47,968 nucleotides of DNA from a virus, in IMG/VR virus record IMGVR_UViG_3300031578_000065, positions 1 through 47,968 of that record, one strand, 5' to 3'. Below, piece after piece: positions 6,402 to 14,846 of the stretch (the stretch's first letter is position 1; each line of letters opens with the position of its first letter). The notes beneath the pieces are model-generated. The model made no database searches. It was not told the DNA's origin and saw only the letters and a list, made by a program, of their open reading frames with translations. The translations under genes were made by a program, and so were the position numbers.

Positions 6402-6742
6402 GCAATCCCGTCGACTTCTGGATGGGACTTAGCGCCAGGTTGAGCGCTGCCGCTGCCGGGTTGGCTGGTGGCATTGTTTCTTTGGCGTTCATTCAATCGC
6501 TGACCCTGCTTCAGGCGGCAACCTCAGTCGTCGTTGGTATGCTTACGGCGTACTACCTGACGCCCGCCGTCATCTTCGGCCTCGGTCTCGATACACACCT
6601 GCAGAATGCGATCGCCTTCGTCATCGGACTCAGTGCATTGAGCATCCTGCCGACGATCAAACAAGCCGCGATCCTCTGGGCACGGCACATAACGCGCGAA
6701 CCTCCAGAGCCACCCAACAAAGGCAAAGGAGAAAGCCCGTGA
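6398..6742 (+). CDS. Putative holin (multi-span membrane protein)
   Basis: 114 aa starting at the ATG at 6398, overlapping the endolysin stop. Three hydrophobic segments are visible: residues about 10-35 (AAAAGLAGGIVSLAFIQ), 40-60 (AATSVVVGMLTAYYL) and 70-92 (AIAFVIGLSALSIL), followed by a charged tail EPPEPPNKGKGESP. Small size, position and topology suit a class I holin that forms the inner-membrane hole. It could instead be the antiholin, with the next gene as the holin. Confidence 0.65.
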   Translation: MSNPVDFWMGLSARLSAAAAGLAGGIVSLAFIQSLTLLQAATSVVVGMLTAYYLTPAVIFGLGLDTHLQNAIAFVIGLSALSILPTIKQAAILWARHITREPPEPPNKGKGESP

Positions 6743-7059
6743 ACTATGAAGGATTCATTAACCTGGTCGACATCGTTTTCCTCGTCATCATCCTGGTCTG
6801 CGGATTCGACGAGGTCCGCCTGGTCAATGGGGTGCGTAACCCGATCAGAGCCACGGCATTCGGATTCATCACGCTCGGTGCGTTCGGCTGGATCAGCGCG
6901 GACATCTACGGCGCGACGTTGCATTGGTACATGATCTTGCTGCATGGCGGATTCGCCGTCGCTGCCATGATCCTCGCGCGTACGCACTACGCTCGCCGCC
7001 GGTCGACCGACAACCCATTCCGTCACCCGATCCAACGTCAATGGAGAAACCGCAAATGA
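6739..7059 (+). CDS. Second small membrane protein of lysis cassette (holin/antiholin candidate)
   Basis: 106 aa. Starts with GTG at 6739, inside the stop of the previous gene (GTGA). It has three predicted membrane segments (LVDIVFLVIILVCGF, AFGFITLGAFGWISADIYGA, MILLHGGFAVAAMILA) and a strongly basic C-terminal tail (HYARRRSTDNPFRH). It probably works with the 6398 gene product in timing lysis; which of the two is the holin cannot be decided here. Confidence 0.6.
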   Translation: MNYEGFINLVDIVFLVIILVCGFDEVRLVNGVRNPIRATAFGFITLGAFGWISADIYGATLHWYMILLHGGFAVAAMILARTHYARRRSTDNPFRHPIQRQWRNRK

Positions 7060-7358
7060 TCAGCTCGATTGTCGGCGCCATCATCAGCTGGCTGTTCAGT
7101 TTCCTCCAGGCCGAGCACCAGAAGAAGGTCGTGGAAAAGGCCATTGTCACCATGAACCAGGGCGGCGTGCTCGCTACCCACCAAGCGGAGCAAACAGATG
7201 TCCAAATCCAAACTGATCGTCAACAGAACCAGGCAGCATCGGATCATGTGGCTTCTCTCGGGCCTGATGCTCGCGGCCACGGTGGTAGCCTGCTCGAACA
7301 ATCCGCCGCTGCCCAGCGCAGCGTCGACGCGGCTAACAATCAACTGCCACGAGCATGA
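7056..7358 (+). CDS. Putative i-spanin (Rz-like)
   Basis: 100 aa. It starts at the ATG at 7056, in the stop of the previous gene (ATGA). One N-terminal membrane segment (ISSIVGAIISWLFSFLQ) is followed by a charged, Gln/Ala-rich periplasmic region of likely helical coiled coil (EHQKKVVEKA, QTDVQIQTDRQQNQAA). This is the topology of an Rz-type i-spanin. Its last 160 nt overlap in another frame with the lipoprotein gene at 7198, the classic Rz/Rz1 arrangement. Confidence 0.65.
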   Translation: MISSIVGAIISWLFSFLQAEHQKKVVEKAIVTMNQGGVLATHQAEQTDVQIQTDRQQNQAASDHVASLGPDARGHGGSLLEQSAAAQRSVDAANNQLPRA

Positions 7359-7587
7359 ACCCGATGAACTTCTTCCGCCGGTTCCTCAGCCGAATCCACT
7401 CGTTGACGCCGACCCTGGTGGTAACTACGCCCGCGCCGTTGCAATCATCGATGCCCTGCGCGCCTACGCCGGACAGCAGAATGTCTACATCACTCGAGCC
7501 GCTGGTGCCCTCCAGCTCGAACGTGAGAAACGCCACGGCACCGCAACCTGCCTCGATTCACTCCGAGCCCAAGGGCTCATCTACTGA
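7198..7587 (+). CDS. Putative o-spanin lipoprotein (Rz1-like)
   Basis: 129 aa in the +1 frame relative to the i-spanin. It has a basic N-terminus, a hydrophobic stretch (WLLSGLMLAATVV) and a lipobox ending in Cys (TVVAC-SNN), so signal peptidase II cleavage and outer-membrane anchoring are expected. A proline-rich stretch (ELLPPVPQPNP) follows, typical of Rz1. Longer than lambda Rz1: the C-terminal part (NYARAVAIIDALRAYAGQQ...) is extra. Together with the i-spanin it would fuse inner and outer membranes, which implies a Gram-negative host. Confidence 0.7.
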   Translation: MSKSKLIVNRTRQHRIMWLLSGLMLAATVVACSNNPPLPSAASTRLTINCHEHEPDELLPPVPQPNPLVDADPGGNYARAVAIIDALRAYAGQQNVYITRAAGALQLEREKRHGTATCLDSLRAQGLIY

Positions 7588-7603
7588 CCTGGAGTCAATG
7601 CTC

Positions 7604-7906
7604 ATGCAAATCTTCGCCCTGATCCTCAGCTTCATCACCCAACTCCCCGGCATCATCAAGCTCATCGACCAGGTCGTGTTGAGCGTCGAGGCGGCGTTCC
7701 CGACGGCCACCGGCAGCCAGAAGCTCGCAGCTGCAACGGCCAAGGTCAACACGATCCTCGGAGCGGCCGTGACCGACTCGCAGGCGCTCAGCAGTTTGAC
7801 GACCGTCGTCACGCCACTGATCAACGCATCCGTCGCGGCGTTCAATGCAGCAGGCACGTTTACCAAGCCTTCAACTGGCTCCGCACAGGCGGCGCCGACT
7901 GCCTGA
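7604..7906 (+). CDS. Small hydrophobic protein at end of lysis cassette
   Basis: 100 aa from the ATG at 7604, with GGAG 9 nt upstream. The frame is open back to an ATG at 7355 that overlaps the i-spanin stop, so a 183-aa form is possible, but the extra part is low complexity and overlaps the o-spanin. The N-terminus is a hydrophobic helix (IFALILSFITQLPGIIKLI), followed by Ala/Thr-rich helices and a small-residue tail. Function unknown; the place suggests a further membrane component of lysis. Confidence 0.6.
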   Translation: MQIFALILSFITQLPGIIKLIDQVVLSVEAAFPTATGSQKLAAATAKVNTILGAAVTDSQALSSLTTVVTPLINASVAAFNAAGTFTKPSTGSAQAAPTA

Positions 7907-7930
7907 TACCTGGTTGACAGCAATGCATCT

Positions 7931-7957
7931 AAGTGACCCTGACGATCAGGGTCACTT
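7931..7957. terminator. Hairpin terminator between lysis and packaging genes
   Basis: AAGTGACCCTG (7931-7941) and CAGGGTCACTT (7947-7957) form a perfect 11-bp stem with a 5-nt loop, followed by TTGCTC, so the U tract is short. It separates the lysis cassette from the packaging genes and may be partial. Confidence 0.7.
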
Positions 7958-7975
7958 TGCTCAAGGAGAGACGTG

Positions 7976-8074
7976 ATGAATACCAAGTATCAATGGCAAC
8001 TGAAACCGCTCGTCGTGTGCATCTGCCTGGCGCTATACGGCATTCCCATTCCCCTGGTTCTTCGCCCACACTGA
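7976..8074 (+). CDS. Very small membrane peptide (32 aa)
   Basis: A short frame beginning MNTKYQWQLKPLVV with an excellent AAGGAG 7 nt upstream of the ATG at 7976. Its core (LVVCICLALYGIPIPLVL) is one membrane span. It ends 2 nt before the terminase small subunit start, so translation may be coupled. It follows the hairpin terminator directly. Function unknown; a lysis regulator or a leader peptide for the packaging genes are both possible. Confidence 0.5.
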   Translation: MNTKYQWQLKPLVVCICLALYGIPIPLVLRPH

Positions 8075-8076
8075 TC

Positions 8077-8511
8077 ATGCCTGCCCGCATCAAACCAGCC
8101 GTGAAGAAAAAGGCGCCAGCCAAGAAGCCGGCGGCTGAGGTCGTCGTGCGCAAGCCGATCCTGAAGCCGGGCACGAAGGTCCAGCGCAAAATGTTGGCGA
8201 ACGAAGGCATCGACATCGTCAAGCGCAAGCGTGGCCGGCCGCCAGGTTCGAAGAACCAGCGCGCTGAGGAGTTGCTTGAAGTCATCGAGACGGAAGGCCT
8301 CACGCCGCTGGAGTACATGCTTGTCGAGATGCGCAACTCCAAGAATGACAAATCGACGCGCCTGAGTGCCGCGCGCGATGCTGCGCCATACCTGCATCCA
8401 CGGCTGTCCAGCATCATGCACCGTGGTGACCCCAAGGCTCCGCTGCTCCCGTCTGAAATCACGCCGGATGAATTCGAAACAGCAGCCAGGAAGTTGCTCG
8501 ATGAGATCTGA
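8077..8511 (+). CDS. terS: Terminase small subunit (putative)
   Basis: 144 aa from the ATG at 8077 (MPARIKPAVKKK). It begins with a Lys/Ala/Pro tail (KKKAPAKKPAAE), then a GRPPGSKNQRAEELLE segment resembling an AT-hook followed by a helix. The rest is helical and acidic at the end (ITPDEFETAARKLLDE). It is placed just before terL and overlaps it by 11 nt, as usual for the DNA-recognition subunit of the packaging motor. The assignment rests mainly on position, basic DNA-binding character and size. Confidence 0.7.
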   Translation: MPARIKPAVKKKAPAKKPAAEVVVRKPILKPGTKVQRKMLANEGIDIVKRKRGRPPGSKNQRAEELLEVIETEGLTPLEYMLVEMRNSKNDKSTRLSAARDAAPYLHPRLSSIMHRGDPKAPLLPSEITPDEFETAARKLLDEI

Positions 8512-9946
8512 ACTTCGCCGCGAATACACTCCGCACGAACAGTTCACCGCTGGTGTACTGGCTCGCGAGGACTTGTACTTCTTCAGCCGGTGGATGTTCC
8601 TGCAGCGCTATGGGTTCGCGTGGGTAGGAGCTGACCACCACCCCATCATCTGCAATGCATTGATGCGGGTATACCGTGGTGAGACTCAATTTCTCATCAT
8701 CAACATCCCGCCGCGGTACAGCAAGACTGAGCTGGCAGTCGTCAACTTCGTTTCCTGGTGCTTGGGCAAGGTGCCCGACAGCGAGTGGATTCTGCCCAGC
8801 TACGTCTCAGCCCTGGCCACGAAGAACAGTTACGCTATCCGCGAACTGTGCAAGCACGAAGCGTACGAGGCCATCTTTCCCGATGTCATCATCTCCAGTG
8901 ACTCGTCAGCGAAGGGCGACTGGGGAACAACTCAAGGCGGTCGTGTCTATGCGCCTGGTGTCGGTGGCCCGACGACTGGTATGGGCGCAGGCAAGATGCG
9001 CGATGGGTTCGGCGGCGCGATCATTATCGATGACCCGCACAAAGCCGATGAAGCACGATCTGATGTCATGCTGGCGAATGCAATCAGCTGGTATCACGAC
9101 ACGCTCCAGTCGCGCCGCAACAATCCAAAGACACCGATCATCCTGATCATGCAGCGACTGAATGAAGACGACCTGTCGGGTCACTTCCTTGGTGGAGGCA
9201 CGGGCGACAAGTGGGAACATCTATGCCTGCCAGCGATCAAAGCCGACGGCACGGCGCTGTGGCCCTGGAAACACAAGATTGAAGAACTCCGCACCATGGA
9301 GAAGGCTCGTCCCTTCATGTTTGCCGGTCAGTACATGCAGACACCGAGCTCAGCTCAGGGTCTCGTATTCAAGCCCGACAACATTGGCATCCTGCCCGCC
9401 ATGCCACTCGAGCGGATCAAGTGGGTGCGTGGTTGGGACTTCGCCAGCAGTGTCCCGGAGAAGGGCAAGACTGACCCCGATTGGACCGTCGGCGTACGTA
9501 TAGGCGAGCGCCCGAACGGCCGGTATGTCATCGCTGATGTCGCCCGCGACCAGGGAACCCCCGACACCGTCGAAACAATGCTGAAGGCGACGACCAAGCG
9601 CGATGGCACAGGCGTCAAGGTCGATCTTCCGCAAGACCCCGGCCAGGCAGGCAAATCACAGATCCTCGGGTTCACCAAGTTGCTCAAGGGATATCGCGTA
9701 TCGTCATCCCCGGAATCAGGCGACAAGATCACGCGGGCTGAGCCGTTCGCTGCTCAGGTCAATGTCGGCAACGTGGACATGATCGCCGGCGAGTGGAACG
9801 ACGCTTATGTTCATGAGTTGCGAGTCTTCCCGAATGGCAAGAAGGACGACCAGGTCGATGCCAGTTCACGGGCCTTCAACAAACTGACTGAGTCGCCGGC
9901 ACAAATGCACATCAGCGACGCTCTTCTCAGGAAAACAAGCAAATGA
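8501..9946 (+). CDS. terL: Terminase large subunit (packaging ATPase and nuclease)
   Basis: 481 aa from the ATG at 8501. The ATPase motifs are visible: a Walker A-like NIPPRYSKTE at about 68-77 and Walker B AIIIDDPHKADE at 173-184. The RNase H-like nuclease domain begins around GWDFAS (Asp313) and includes IADVARD, and a DDQVDASS motif near the C-terminus supplies a later acidic pair. It pumps DNA into the prohead and cuts the concatemer. It is the most useful gene for placing this phage and predicting its packaging mode. Confidence 0.95.
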   Translation: MRSELRREYTPHEQFTAGVLAREDLYFFSRWMFLQRYGFAWVGADHHPIICNALMRVYRGETQFLIINIPPRYSKTELAVVNFVSWCLGKVPDSEWILPSYVSALATKNSYAIRELCKHEAYEAIFPDVIISSDSSAKGDWGTTQGGRVYAPGVGGPTTGMGAGKMRDGFGGAIIIDDPHKADEARSDVMLANAISWYHDTLQSRRNNPKTPIILIMQRLNEDDLSGHFLGGGTGDKWEHLCLPAIKADGTALWPWKHKIEELRTMEKARPFMFAGQYMQTPSSAQGLVFKPDNIGILPAMPLERIKWVRGWDFASSVPEKGKTDPDWTVGVRIGERPNGRYVIADVARDQGTPDTVETMLKATTKRDGTGVKVDLPQDPGQAGKSQILGFTKLLKGYRVSSSPESGDKITRAEPFAAQVNVGNVDMIAGEWNDAYVHELRVFPNGKKDDQVDASSRAFNKLTESPAQMHISDALLRKTSK

Positions 9947-11547
9947 AAAAATTCTTCGCATGGTTGTCCAGGCTTTGTGTCAGCTCGCCACCTGCTGCAG
10001 ACGCTGCGCCAGCAAAGAAGCCTCAGAAGCGGCGCCGGATTCCGTGGGATAGATTGATATCCCTGGTAGCGCCGAAACTCACTGCGGCGCCTCAGTTGAA
10101 GCTAGCGCCGGCCAAACCGATGAAGGGTGTCATACCCGAATCAGCCTTGAAGGAAGTCCTGGCCTGCGACGCTACGCCGTACGACCAGTTCAATTCATCG
10201 GGGATGAGCCAATATGCATTCCCTGGCTACGCCTACCTGGCCGAACTGGCCCAGATTCCTGAATACCGCCGGCCAGGTGAAGTCATCGCTGAGGAGATGA
10301 CGCGGGAGGGCATCGACTTCCGCAGCACGGGCGATGATAACAAGAACGACAAAATCGCGAAGGTCGAAGCGTGGTTCACGAAGCACAAGGTCATGTCGAT
10401 CATGCGCGAGGCGCTGGAGCGCGATGCATGGTTCGGGCGCTGCCAGGTTTATCTTGATGTCACGATGCCGAACAGCAAGGCTCTGGCCTACGACGACCCG
10501 AAGGAATTGAATACTCCGCTGTCGCTGTCTGACAAGAAGATTACCAAAGATTCCTTTGTCGGTTTGCGACTGATCGAGCCCACCTGGAGTTATCCCGGCG
10601 TCTACAACAGCATCAACCCGCTCGCCGCCGATTATTACAAGCCGCAAAGTTGGTACGTGATGGGCAGCGTCGTCGACAGTTCGCGCTTGCTGATGATCTG
10701 CAGCAACCCGGTGCCTCAGCTTCTCAAGTCAGCATACAGTTTCGGTGGTGTCTCGCTGTCTCAGCTGGCGCAGCCTTACGTGAACAACTGGCTACGCACG
10801 CGCCAGGCAGTCAGCAACATGGTGCACAGTTACAGCACGTCAGGTCTCAAGACTGACATGGCATCACTGCTTCAATCGCCGGATGGCGACGACGGTGGCC
10901 AGGATGATGTCATCAAGCGATCCCAGCTGTTCGCCAACATGAAAGACAACTTAAGTCTGATGCTGGTCGACCAGGCGACTGAGGAGTTCTTCCAGTTCAA
11001 CGCCAGTATCGCCGGCCTGGACAAGCTGCAGGCTCAGAGCCAGGAACACATGAGCGCGGTAACACTGATTCCGCTCATCAAGTTGTTCGGTGTTACACCG
11101 TCCGGGCTGAACGCAAACAGCGACGGTGAAATCCGTGTGTTCTACGATCGCATAGCAGCGCGCCAGGAGAAGGACCTGCGTGGCCCGCTCCAGATGATTT
11201 TGAAGGTCGCCCAGCTCGATCTGTTTGGCAAGATCGATGAAGCCATCACCTTCGTCTTCAAACCGCTCTATCAACTGTCGGCGACTGAGGAAGCTGCAGT
11301 GCGCAAGACGGATGCCGACACCGCAGCTGTATTGATCAACGCTGCCGTGATTTCACCACTTGAAGAACGCGAACGTTTGTCGAAAGACCCAGATAGCCTT
11401 TACTCTGGGCTTGATATCAGCACAGGACCAGACGACGATGAGAACCCCGACGCAAATCCAGAACGTGCTCCGGAAGAAGAGGGTGAACCAACCAACCGAT
11501 CAGATACAAGGTCGGTTGCCGCGGACCATTCCAAACATCGGCATTGA
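9943..11547 (+). CDS. Portal protein (DUF1073 family)
   Basis: 534 aa, overlapping terL by 4 nt. The GYAYLAELAQIPEYRRPGEV region and the following long mixed domain match the DUF1073 phage portal family, a ring in the capsid vertex through which DNA passes. The first ~60 residues are basic and Ala/Pro-rich, and the last ~50 are acidic (PDDDENPDANPE). Its 3' end overlaps the MuF-like gene by 110 nt in another frame, an unusually long overlap. Confidence 0.85.
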   Translation: MKKFFAWLSRLCVSSPPAADAAPAKKPQKRRRIPWDRLISLVAPKLTAAPQLKLAPAKPMKGVIPESALKEVLACDATPYDQFNSSGMSQYAFPGYAYLAELAQIPEYRRPGEVIAEEMTREGIDFRSTGDDNKNDKIAKVEAWFTKHKVMSIMREALERDAWFGRCQVYLDVTMPNSKALAYDDPKELNTPLSLSDKKITKDSFVGLRLIEPTWSYPGVYNSINPLAADYYKPQSWYVMGSVVDSSRLLMICSNPVPQLLKSAYSFGGVSLSQLAQPYVNNWLRTRQAVSNMVHSYSTSGLKTDMASLLQSPDGDDGGQDDVIKRSQLFANMKDNLSLMLVDQATEEFFQFNASIAGLDKLQAQSQEHMSAVTLIPLIKLFGVTPSGLNANSDGEIRVFYDRIAARQEKDLRGPLQMILKVAQLDLFGKIDEAITFVFKPLYQLSATEEAAVRKTDADTAAVLINAAVISPLEERERLSKDPDSLYSGLDISTGPDDDENPDANPERAPEEEGEPTNRSDTRSVAADHSKHRH

Positions 11548-12280
11548 AGCCTGGTATCGTCGCCGGATCATTGACGAAATAGCTGCCATGAGAAAATCCG
11601 TTTTCTATTGGTTGACTGCTGCATATCGCGGCACGGGCCTGGCTGATGATGCACTGCCTAGCAATGAAATGCAGGACGCTTTGCGCAAACTCACTACCAA
11701 GTGGGAAGGCAGTTTCCAGCGCATGGGAGTCTGGCTCGCCCATTCTTTCGCTTCTGGTGTAGAATCCTACTCGGACAAAAGGCTTAATGCGGCATTGCGC
11801 GATCGAGGCATGACGGTTAAGTTCATTCAGACTGAGGAAACACGCGACGCGCTTCAAGCAGTGATCAACGAGAATATCGGGCTTATCAAAAGTATCCCCG
11901 AGCAGTGCCTCTCAGAAGTTCAAGGGTTGGTAATGCGATCAGTCGCCCGCGGGCGCGATCTGGGCTCATTGACGCAGGACTTGGAGAAACGCTTCAAGAT
12001 CACTCGTCGCCGCGCGGCATTCATTGCCCGCGATCAGAACAACAAAGCCACGAGTGTGATGGCTGCTGCCCGTCAGCAGCAACTGGGAATTGATGAAGGC
12101 GTATGGAAGCACAGCCATGCGGGTAAGACTCCGCGACCGAGCCATGTGGAAGCTGATGGAAAGCGATTCAAATTGAACAAGGGCATGTACCTGGATGGCA
12201 AATGGGTCATGCCTGGCGAAGAACCAAATTGTCGTTGCACATGGGAGCCGGTTCTTCCGAGTCTGGAGAGTGAACAATGA
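11438..12280 (+). CDS. Head morphogenesis protein (SPP1 gp7 / Mu F-like)
   Basis: 280 aa if started at the ATG at 11438 (MRTPTQIQNVLRKK), which lies 110 nt inside the portal gene; a longer frame reaches 11360. The C-terminal ~110 residues have the Mu F-type pattern: FIARDQNNKA, VWKHSHAGKTPRPSHVEADGK and a closing PNCRCTWEPVLP. These minor head proteins sit near the portal and help assembly or DNA ejection. The context between portal and DUF2213 protein is the standard place. Confidence 0.85.
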   Translation: MRTPTQIQNVLRKKRVNQPTDQIQGRLPRTIPNIGIEAWYRRRIIDEIAAMRKSVFYWLTAAYRGTGLADDALPSNEMQDALRKLTTKWEGSFQRMGVWLAHSFASGVESYSDKRLNAALRDRGMTVKFIQTEETRDALQAVINENIGLIKSIPEQCLSEVQGLVMRSVARGRDLGSLTQDLEKRFKITRRRAAFIARDQNNKATSVMAAARQQQLGIDEGVWKHSHAGKTPRPSHVEADGKRFKLNKGMYLDGKWVMPGEEPNCRCTWEPVLPSLESEQ

Positions 12281-14125
12281 ATGGCAACGGTAATACTTGA
12301 TATGCCCATCAAATCATGCAAGCTGCCAGGCGGCAAGGACGGGTTCCAGTGGGGCGACCACGGGACCTGCTATGTTGACCGCTCCAAGGCTGAAGCGCAG
12401 GCCGCTGCAGCCCATGCAAACGGGTTCGTAGGGGATTCTGGCGAGATGGCGGCAGGTATCGCGCTGATTCGTGACGGATCGGTTCTCTTGATGCAGCGCT
12501 CGGTAAGCAGTACGTACGGTGGTCTCTGGAGTTTGCCGGGTGGCAAGGTCGAGGAAGGTGAGCAACCTGATGACGCCGCGTGTCGTGAGTTGTACGAAGA
12601 GACGGGCATCTCGATCGAACCCGGCGACCTGCGCTACCTGAGCACTGACCCGGAAGGTGAGATGGACTTCTTGGCTTTCATTGCTCCGGCGCCAGCATCG
12701 GCCAATGTCGAAATCGACCAAGAGCATGGGTCGTTCGGCTGGTTCCCGCTGAATGCCTTGCCTCAGCCGCTGCACCCGAGCCTGGTCAAGAGTCTGGGCT
12801 CAGGCCTGTTGCACGCCGGTGTCATGGCACAGGACATCGAGACCTGTGCGATGGATCGCGACTCAGTCCGCGAGTACGACAAGGTCGGTCGCCTGCGTGT
12901 CGAGATGTCCAACATCAGCAAGGCGAACGTCTGCGATTACTACGGGCGTGAGATTCCACACTACAAAGAACTTGGGCTGAACCCCGACAAGATCTACAAG
13001 TTGCTGCGCGACCCGGTGGAACTGGCCAAGGCAGCACCGACGTTCAACGGTATTCAGCTTCTGTACACGCATACGCCTGTGAGTGCAGCCGACCCGAAGA
13101 AAGAATACGTGGTCGGCTGCACGGGCAGTGATGCCGTGTTCAACCCGCCTTACCTGCAAAACTCGTTGGTCTTCTGGGACAACGCCGCGATCGCGGCGAT
13201 CGAGACCTTCGAGATGAATCAATTGTCTTCGTCGTATCACTACGACGCGGACATGACGCCCGGCGACTATGAAGGTGTGGCCTACGACGGCCGCATGATA
13301 AATATCGTCGGCAACCACGTCGCCCTCGTAAAGGTGGGCCGTGCTGGCGCTGACGTTGTTGTCGGCGATTCTCAACCCCTGGAGCATAGCAACATGACCA
13401 AAAAGACAAGTGCCAAGGCGGTCGCCCAGCGCGCCGCCCTCGGAGCCTATCTGAGGCCTGCACTGGCCAACGATTCGGCCCCGATTCCGTACGATCGACT
13501 GCTGAAGGCCAACGCTTCGCCGTTGGTGACGGCGCGCGCCACTGCTGCACACTACAAGACCAAGTTCGAGGTCAACCCGAAGGAGCTGGCCAACATCCTG
13601 CAGCTGGCGGCCGATGAGGCCCCCGACGACGATGCCGAGGACGAGGAAGAGGAGACCGAGGAAGAGCGGAAGGAACGCGAAGCCAAGGAAATGGCGGCCA
13701 AGGACAAGAAGGCCAAGGACGAAGCTGATCCGAAAAAGCCGGTCGATCGTTCGCTCGGCAAGGACAAGGAAGAAGACGACGACGACAAGGACAAGGACAA
13801 GGAAGACCGTACTGCAGCCGATGCTGCTCTCGTGAAACGGATGCAGAACGACTTCAAGGCACTGCGCCAGGCCGAACGCGATGTCGCTCCACTCGTCGGC
13901 GAAGTCGCCGCCATGGACAGCGCTGAAGAAGTCTACCGCTACGCCCTGGGTCAGGTCGGCGTTCCGCACAAGGGCGTTCATACCAGTGCACTCGGTACGC
14001 TCGTCGGCATGGCCCGCACTCAGGCCAAGGCTCCCACACTCCGGGCTGTCCCGGCCATGGATTCCGATGCGCGTTCGGAGTTCTCCACCAAGTACGCTGG
14101 CGCCAGCCAGATCAAGAGGATCTGA
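12281..14125 (+). CDS. Fusion: Nudix hydrolase + DUF2213 head maturation domain + acidic scaffold-like tail
   Basis: 614 aa. Residues 1-48 hold a GGKDGFQWGDHGTCY motif. Residues 56-175 are a Nudix domain with a complete Nudix box (residues 88-110: G-x5-E-x7-REL-x-EE-x-G-I), so hydrolysis of a nucleoside diphosphate derivative is expected. Residues ~190-375 are a DUF2213 domain (DKVGRLRVEMSNISKANV, DYYGREIP, VGCTGSDA), the family thought to act as head maturation protease in these phages. Residues ~440-520 are a long Glu/Asp/Lys-rich stretch like a scaffold, followed by a helical end. The joining of a Nudix enzyme to a head maturation protein is unusual. There is one start and no internal stop. 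Confidence 0.85.
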   Translation: MATVILDMPIKSCKLPGGKDGFQWGDHGTCYVDRSKAEAQAAAAHANGFVGDSGEMAAGIALIRDGSVLLMQRSVSSTYGGLWSLPGGKVEEGEQPDDAACRELYEETGISIEPGDLRYLSTDPEGEMDFLAFIAPAPASANVEIDQEHGSFGWFPLNALPQPLHPSLVKSLGSGLLHAGVMAQDIETCAMDRDSVREYDKVGRLRVEMSNISKANVCDYYGREIPHYKELGLNPDKIYKLLRDPVELAKAAPTFNGIQLLYTHTPVSAADPKKEYVVGCTGSDAVFNPPYLQNSLVFWDNAAIAAIETFEMNQLSSSYHYDADMTPGDYEGVAYDGRMINIVGNHVALVKVGRAGADVVVGDSQPLEHSNMTKKTSAKAVAQRAALGAYLRPALANDSAPIPYDRLLKANASPLVTARATAAHYKTKFEVNPKELANILQLAADEAPDDDAEDEEEETEEERKEREAKEMAAKDKKAKDEADPKKPVDRSLGKDKEEDDDDKDKDKEDRTAADAALVKRMQNDFKALRQAERDVAPLVGEVAAMDSAEEVYRYALGQVGVPHKGVHTSALGTLVGMARTQAKAPTLRAVPAMDSDARSEFSTKYAGASQIKRI

Positions 14126-14127
14126 AC

Positions 14128-14841
14128 ATGAGCTTTCAGAAGACAGTCAATATCACTCCGGCGCCGGCCATCGAAGGTGATTTCGCTTCGGCGAATCCGC
14201 GCGCCAGCGCATGTGCCGGTCCTGGCGAGCTGGTTGCCGATGCAGCTGGCGTCACGGTCGGCCGTTTCGCGTGGTCCGACACCAACGGGCTCGTGCTGAA
14301 CTCCGGTTCAGGCGTCCCGACCGGTTTCGTGCACCGCGACATGCAGGCGCTCATCACGACCTGGTTGGGCGAAGCGTCCATGCTGATCCCGCAAGGCCAG
14401 CCCGTCACGCTGATGTCCCAGGGCGACTTCTGGGCGCGCTCCGGCAATGCGGCCGTTGGCAAGCAGAAGGTCTTTGCCAACCTGGCCGATGGCACCGTTC
14501 TGTGCGATACGGCGGGCGCCACCGTCGGTGCAACGGCGTTCACTGCCAGCATCGCGGCAGGCGTAGGTGGTGCGCTCAGCGTCATGAGCGTTTCCGCTGT
14601 TTCTTCCGGTACGCTCGTTGCGGGCCAGGAAGTTTCCGGCGCCAGCGTTGCACCCGGTACGACCCTCGTTGCATTGCTGTCCGGTGTCGCAACTGGTGTC
14701 GGCACATGGAGCGTCAGTGTCGACCAAGTCGTCGCCAGCGAAGCCATGACGACCGCCGGCTACGTCGAGACAAAATGGTCCGTGCCCGCAGGTTTCTCTT
14801 GCGGTGCCGGTGAACTCGTCAAGATCACTTCCTGGAACTGA
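14128..14841 (+). CDS. Capsid cement/decoration protein (Gp24-like)
   Basis: 237 aa. A Gly/Ala/Thr/Val-rich beta protein with the FVHRDMQALIT segment, lying directly upstream of the major capsid gene; size, place and composition match the structural cement proteins of AP22-type phages. A repeat-rich insert (residues ~130-215, AGVGGALSVMSVSAVSSG...) interrupts the usual domain and resembles an added beta domain. It probably stabilises the expanded head. Confidence 0.7.
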   Translation: MSFQKTVNITPAPAIEGDFASANPRASACAGPGELVADAAGVTVGRFAWSDTNGLVLNSGSGVPTGFVHRDMQALITTWLGEASMLIPQGQPVTLMSQGDFWARSGNAAVGKQKVFANLADGTVLCDTAGATVGATAFTASIAAGVGGALSVMSVSAVSSGTLVAGQEVSGASVAPGTTLVALLSGVATGVGTWSVSVDQVVASEAMTTAGYVETKWSVPAGFSCGAGELVKITSWN

Positions 14842-14846
14842 TTACC

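Noticed and set aside
7355-7603. N-terminal extension of the 7604 gene
   Set aside because: Open frame with a start coupled to the i-spanin stop, but the sequence is low complexity, overlaps the o-spanin fully, and a better-spaced Shine-Dalgarno exists for 7604. Kept as an alternative only.
12863-13981. 372-aa minus-strand open frame opposite the Nudix-DUF2213 gene
   Set aside because: Arises from codon bias of the Asp/Glu/Lys-rich plus frame; no start signal and no family features.
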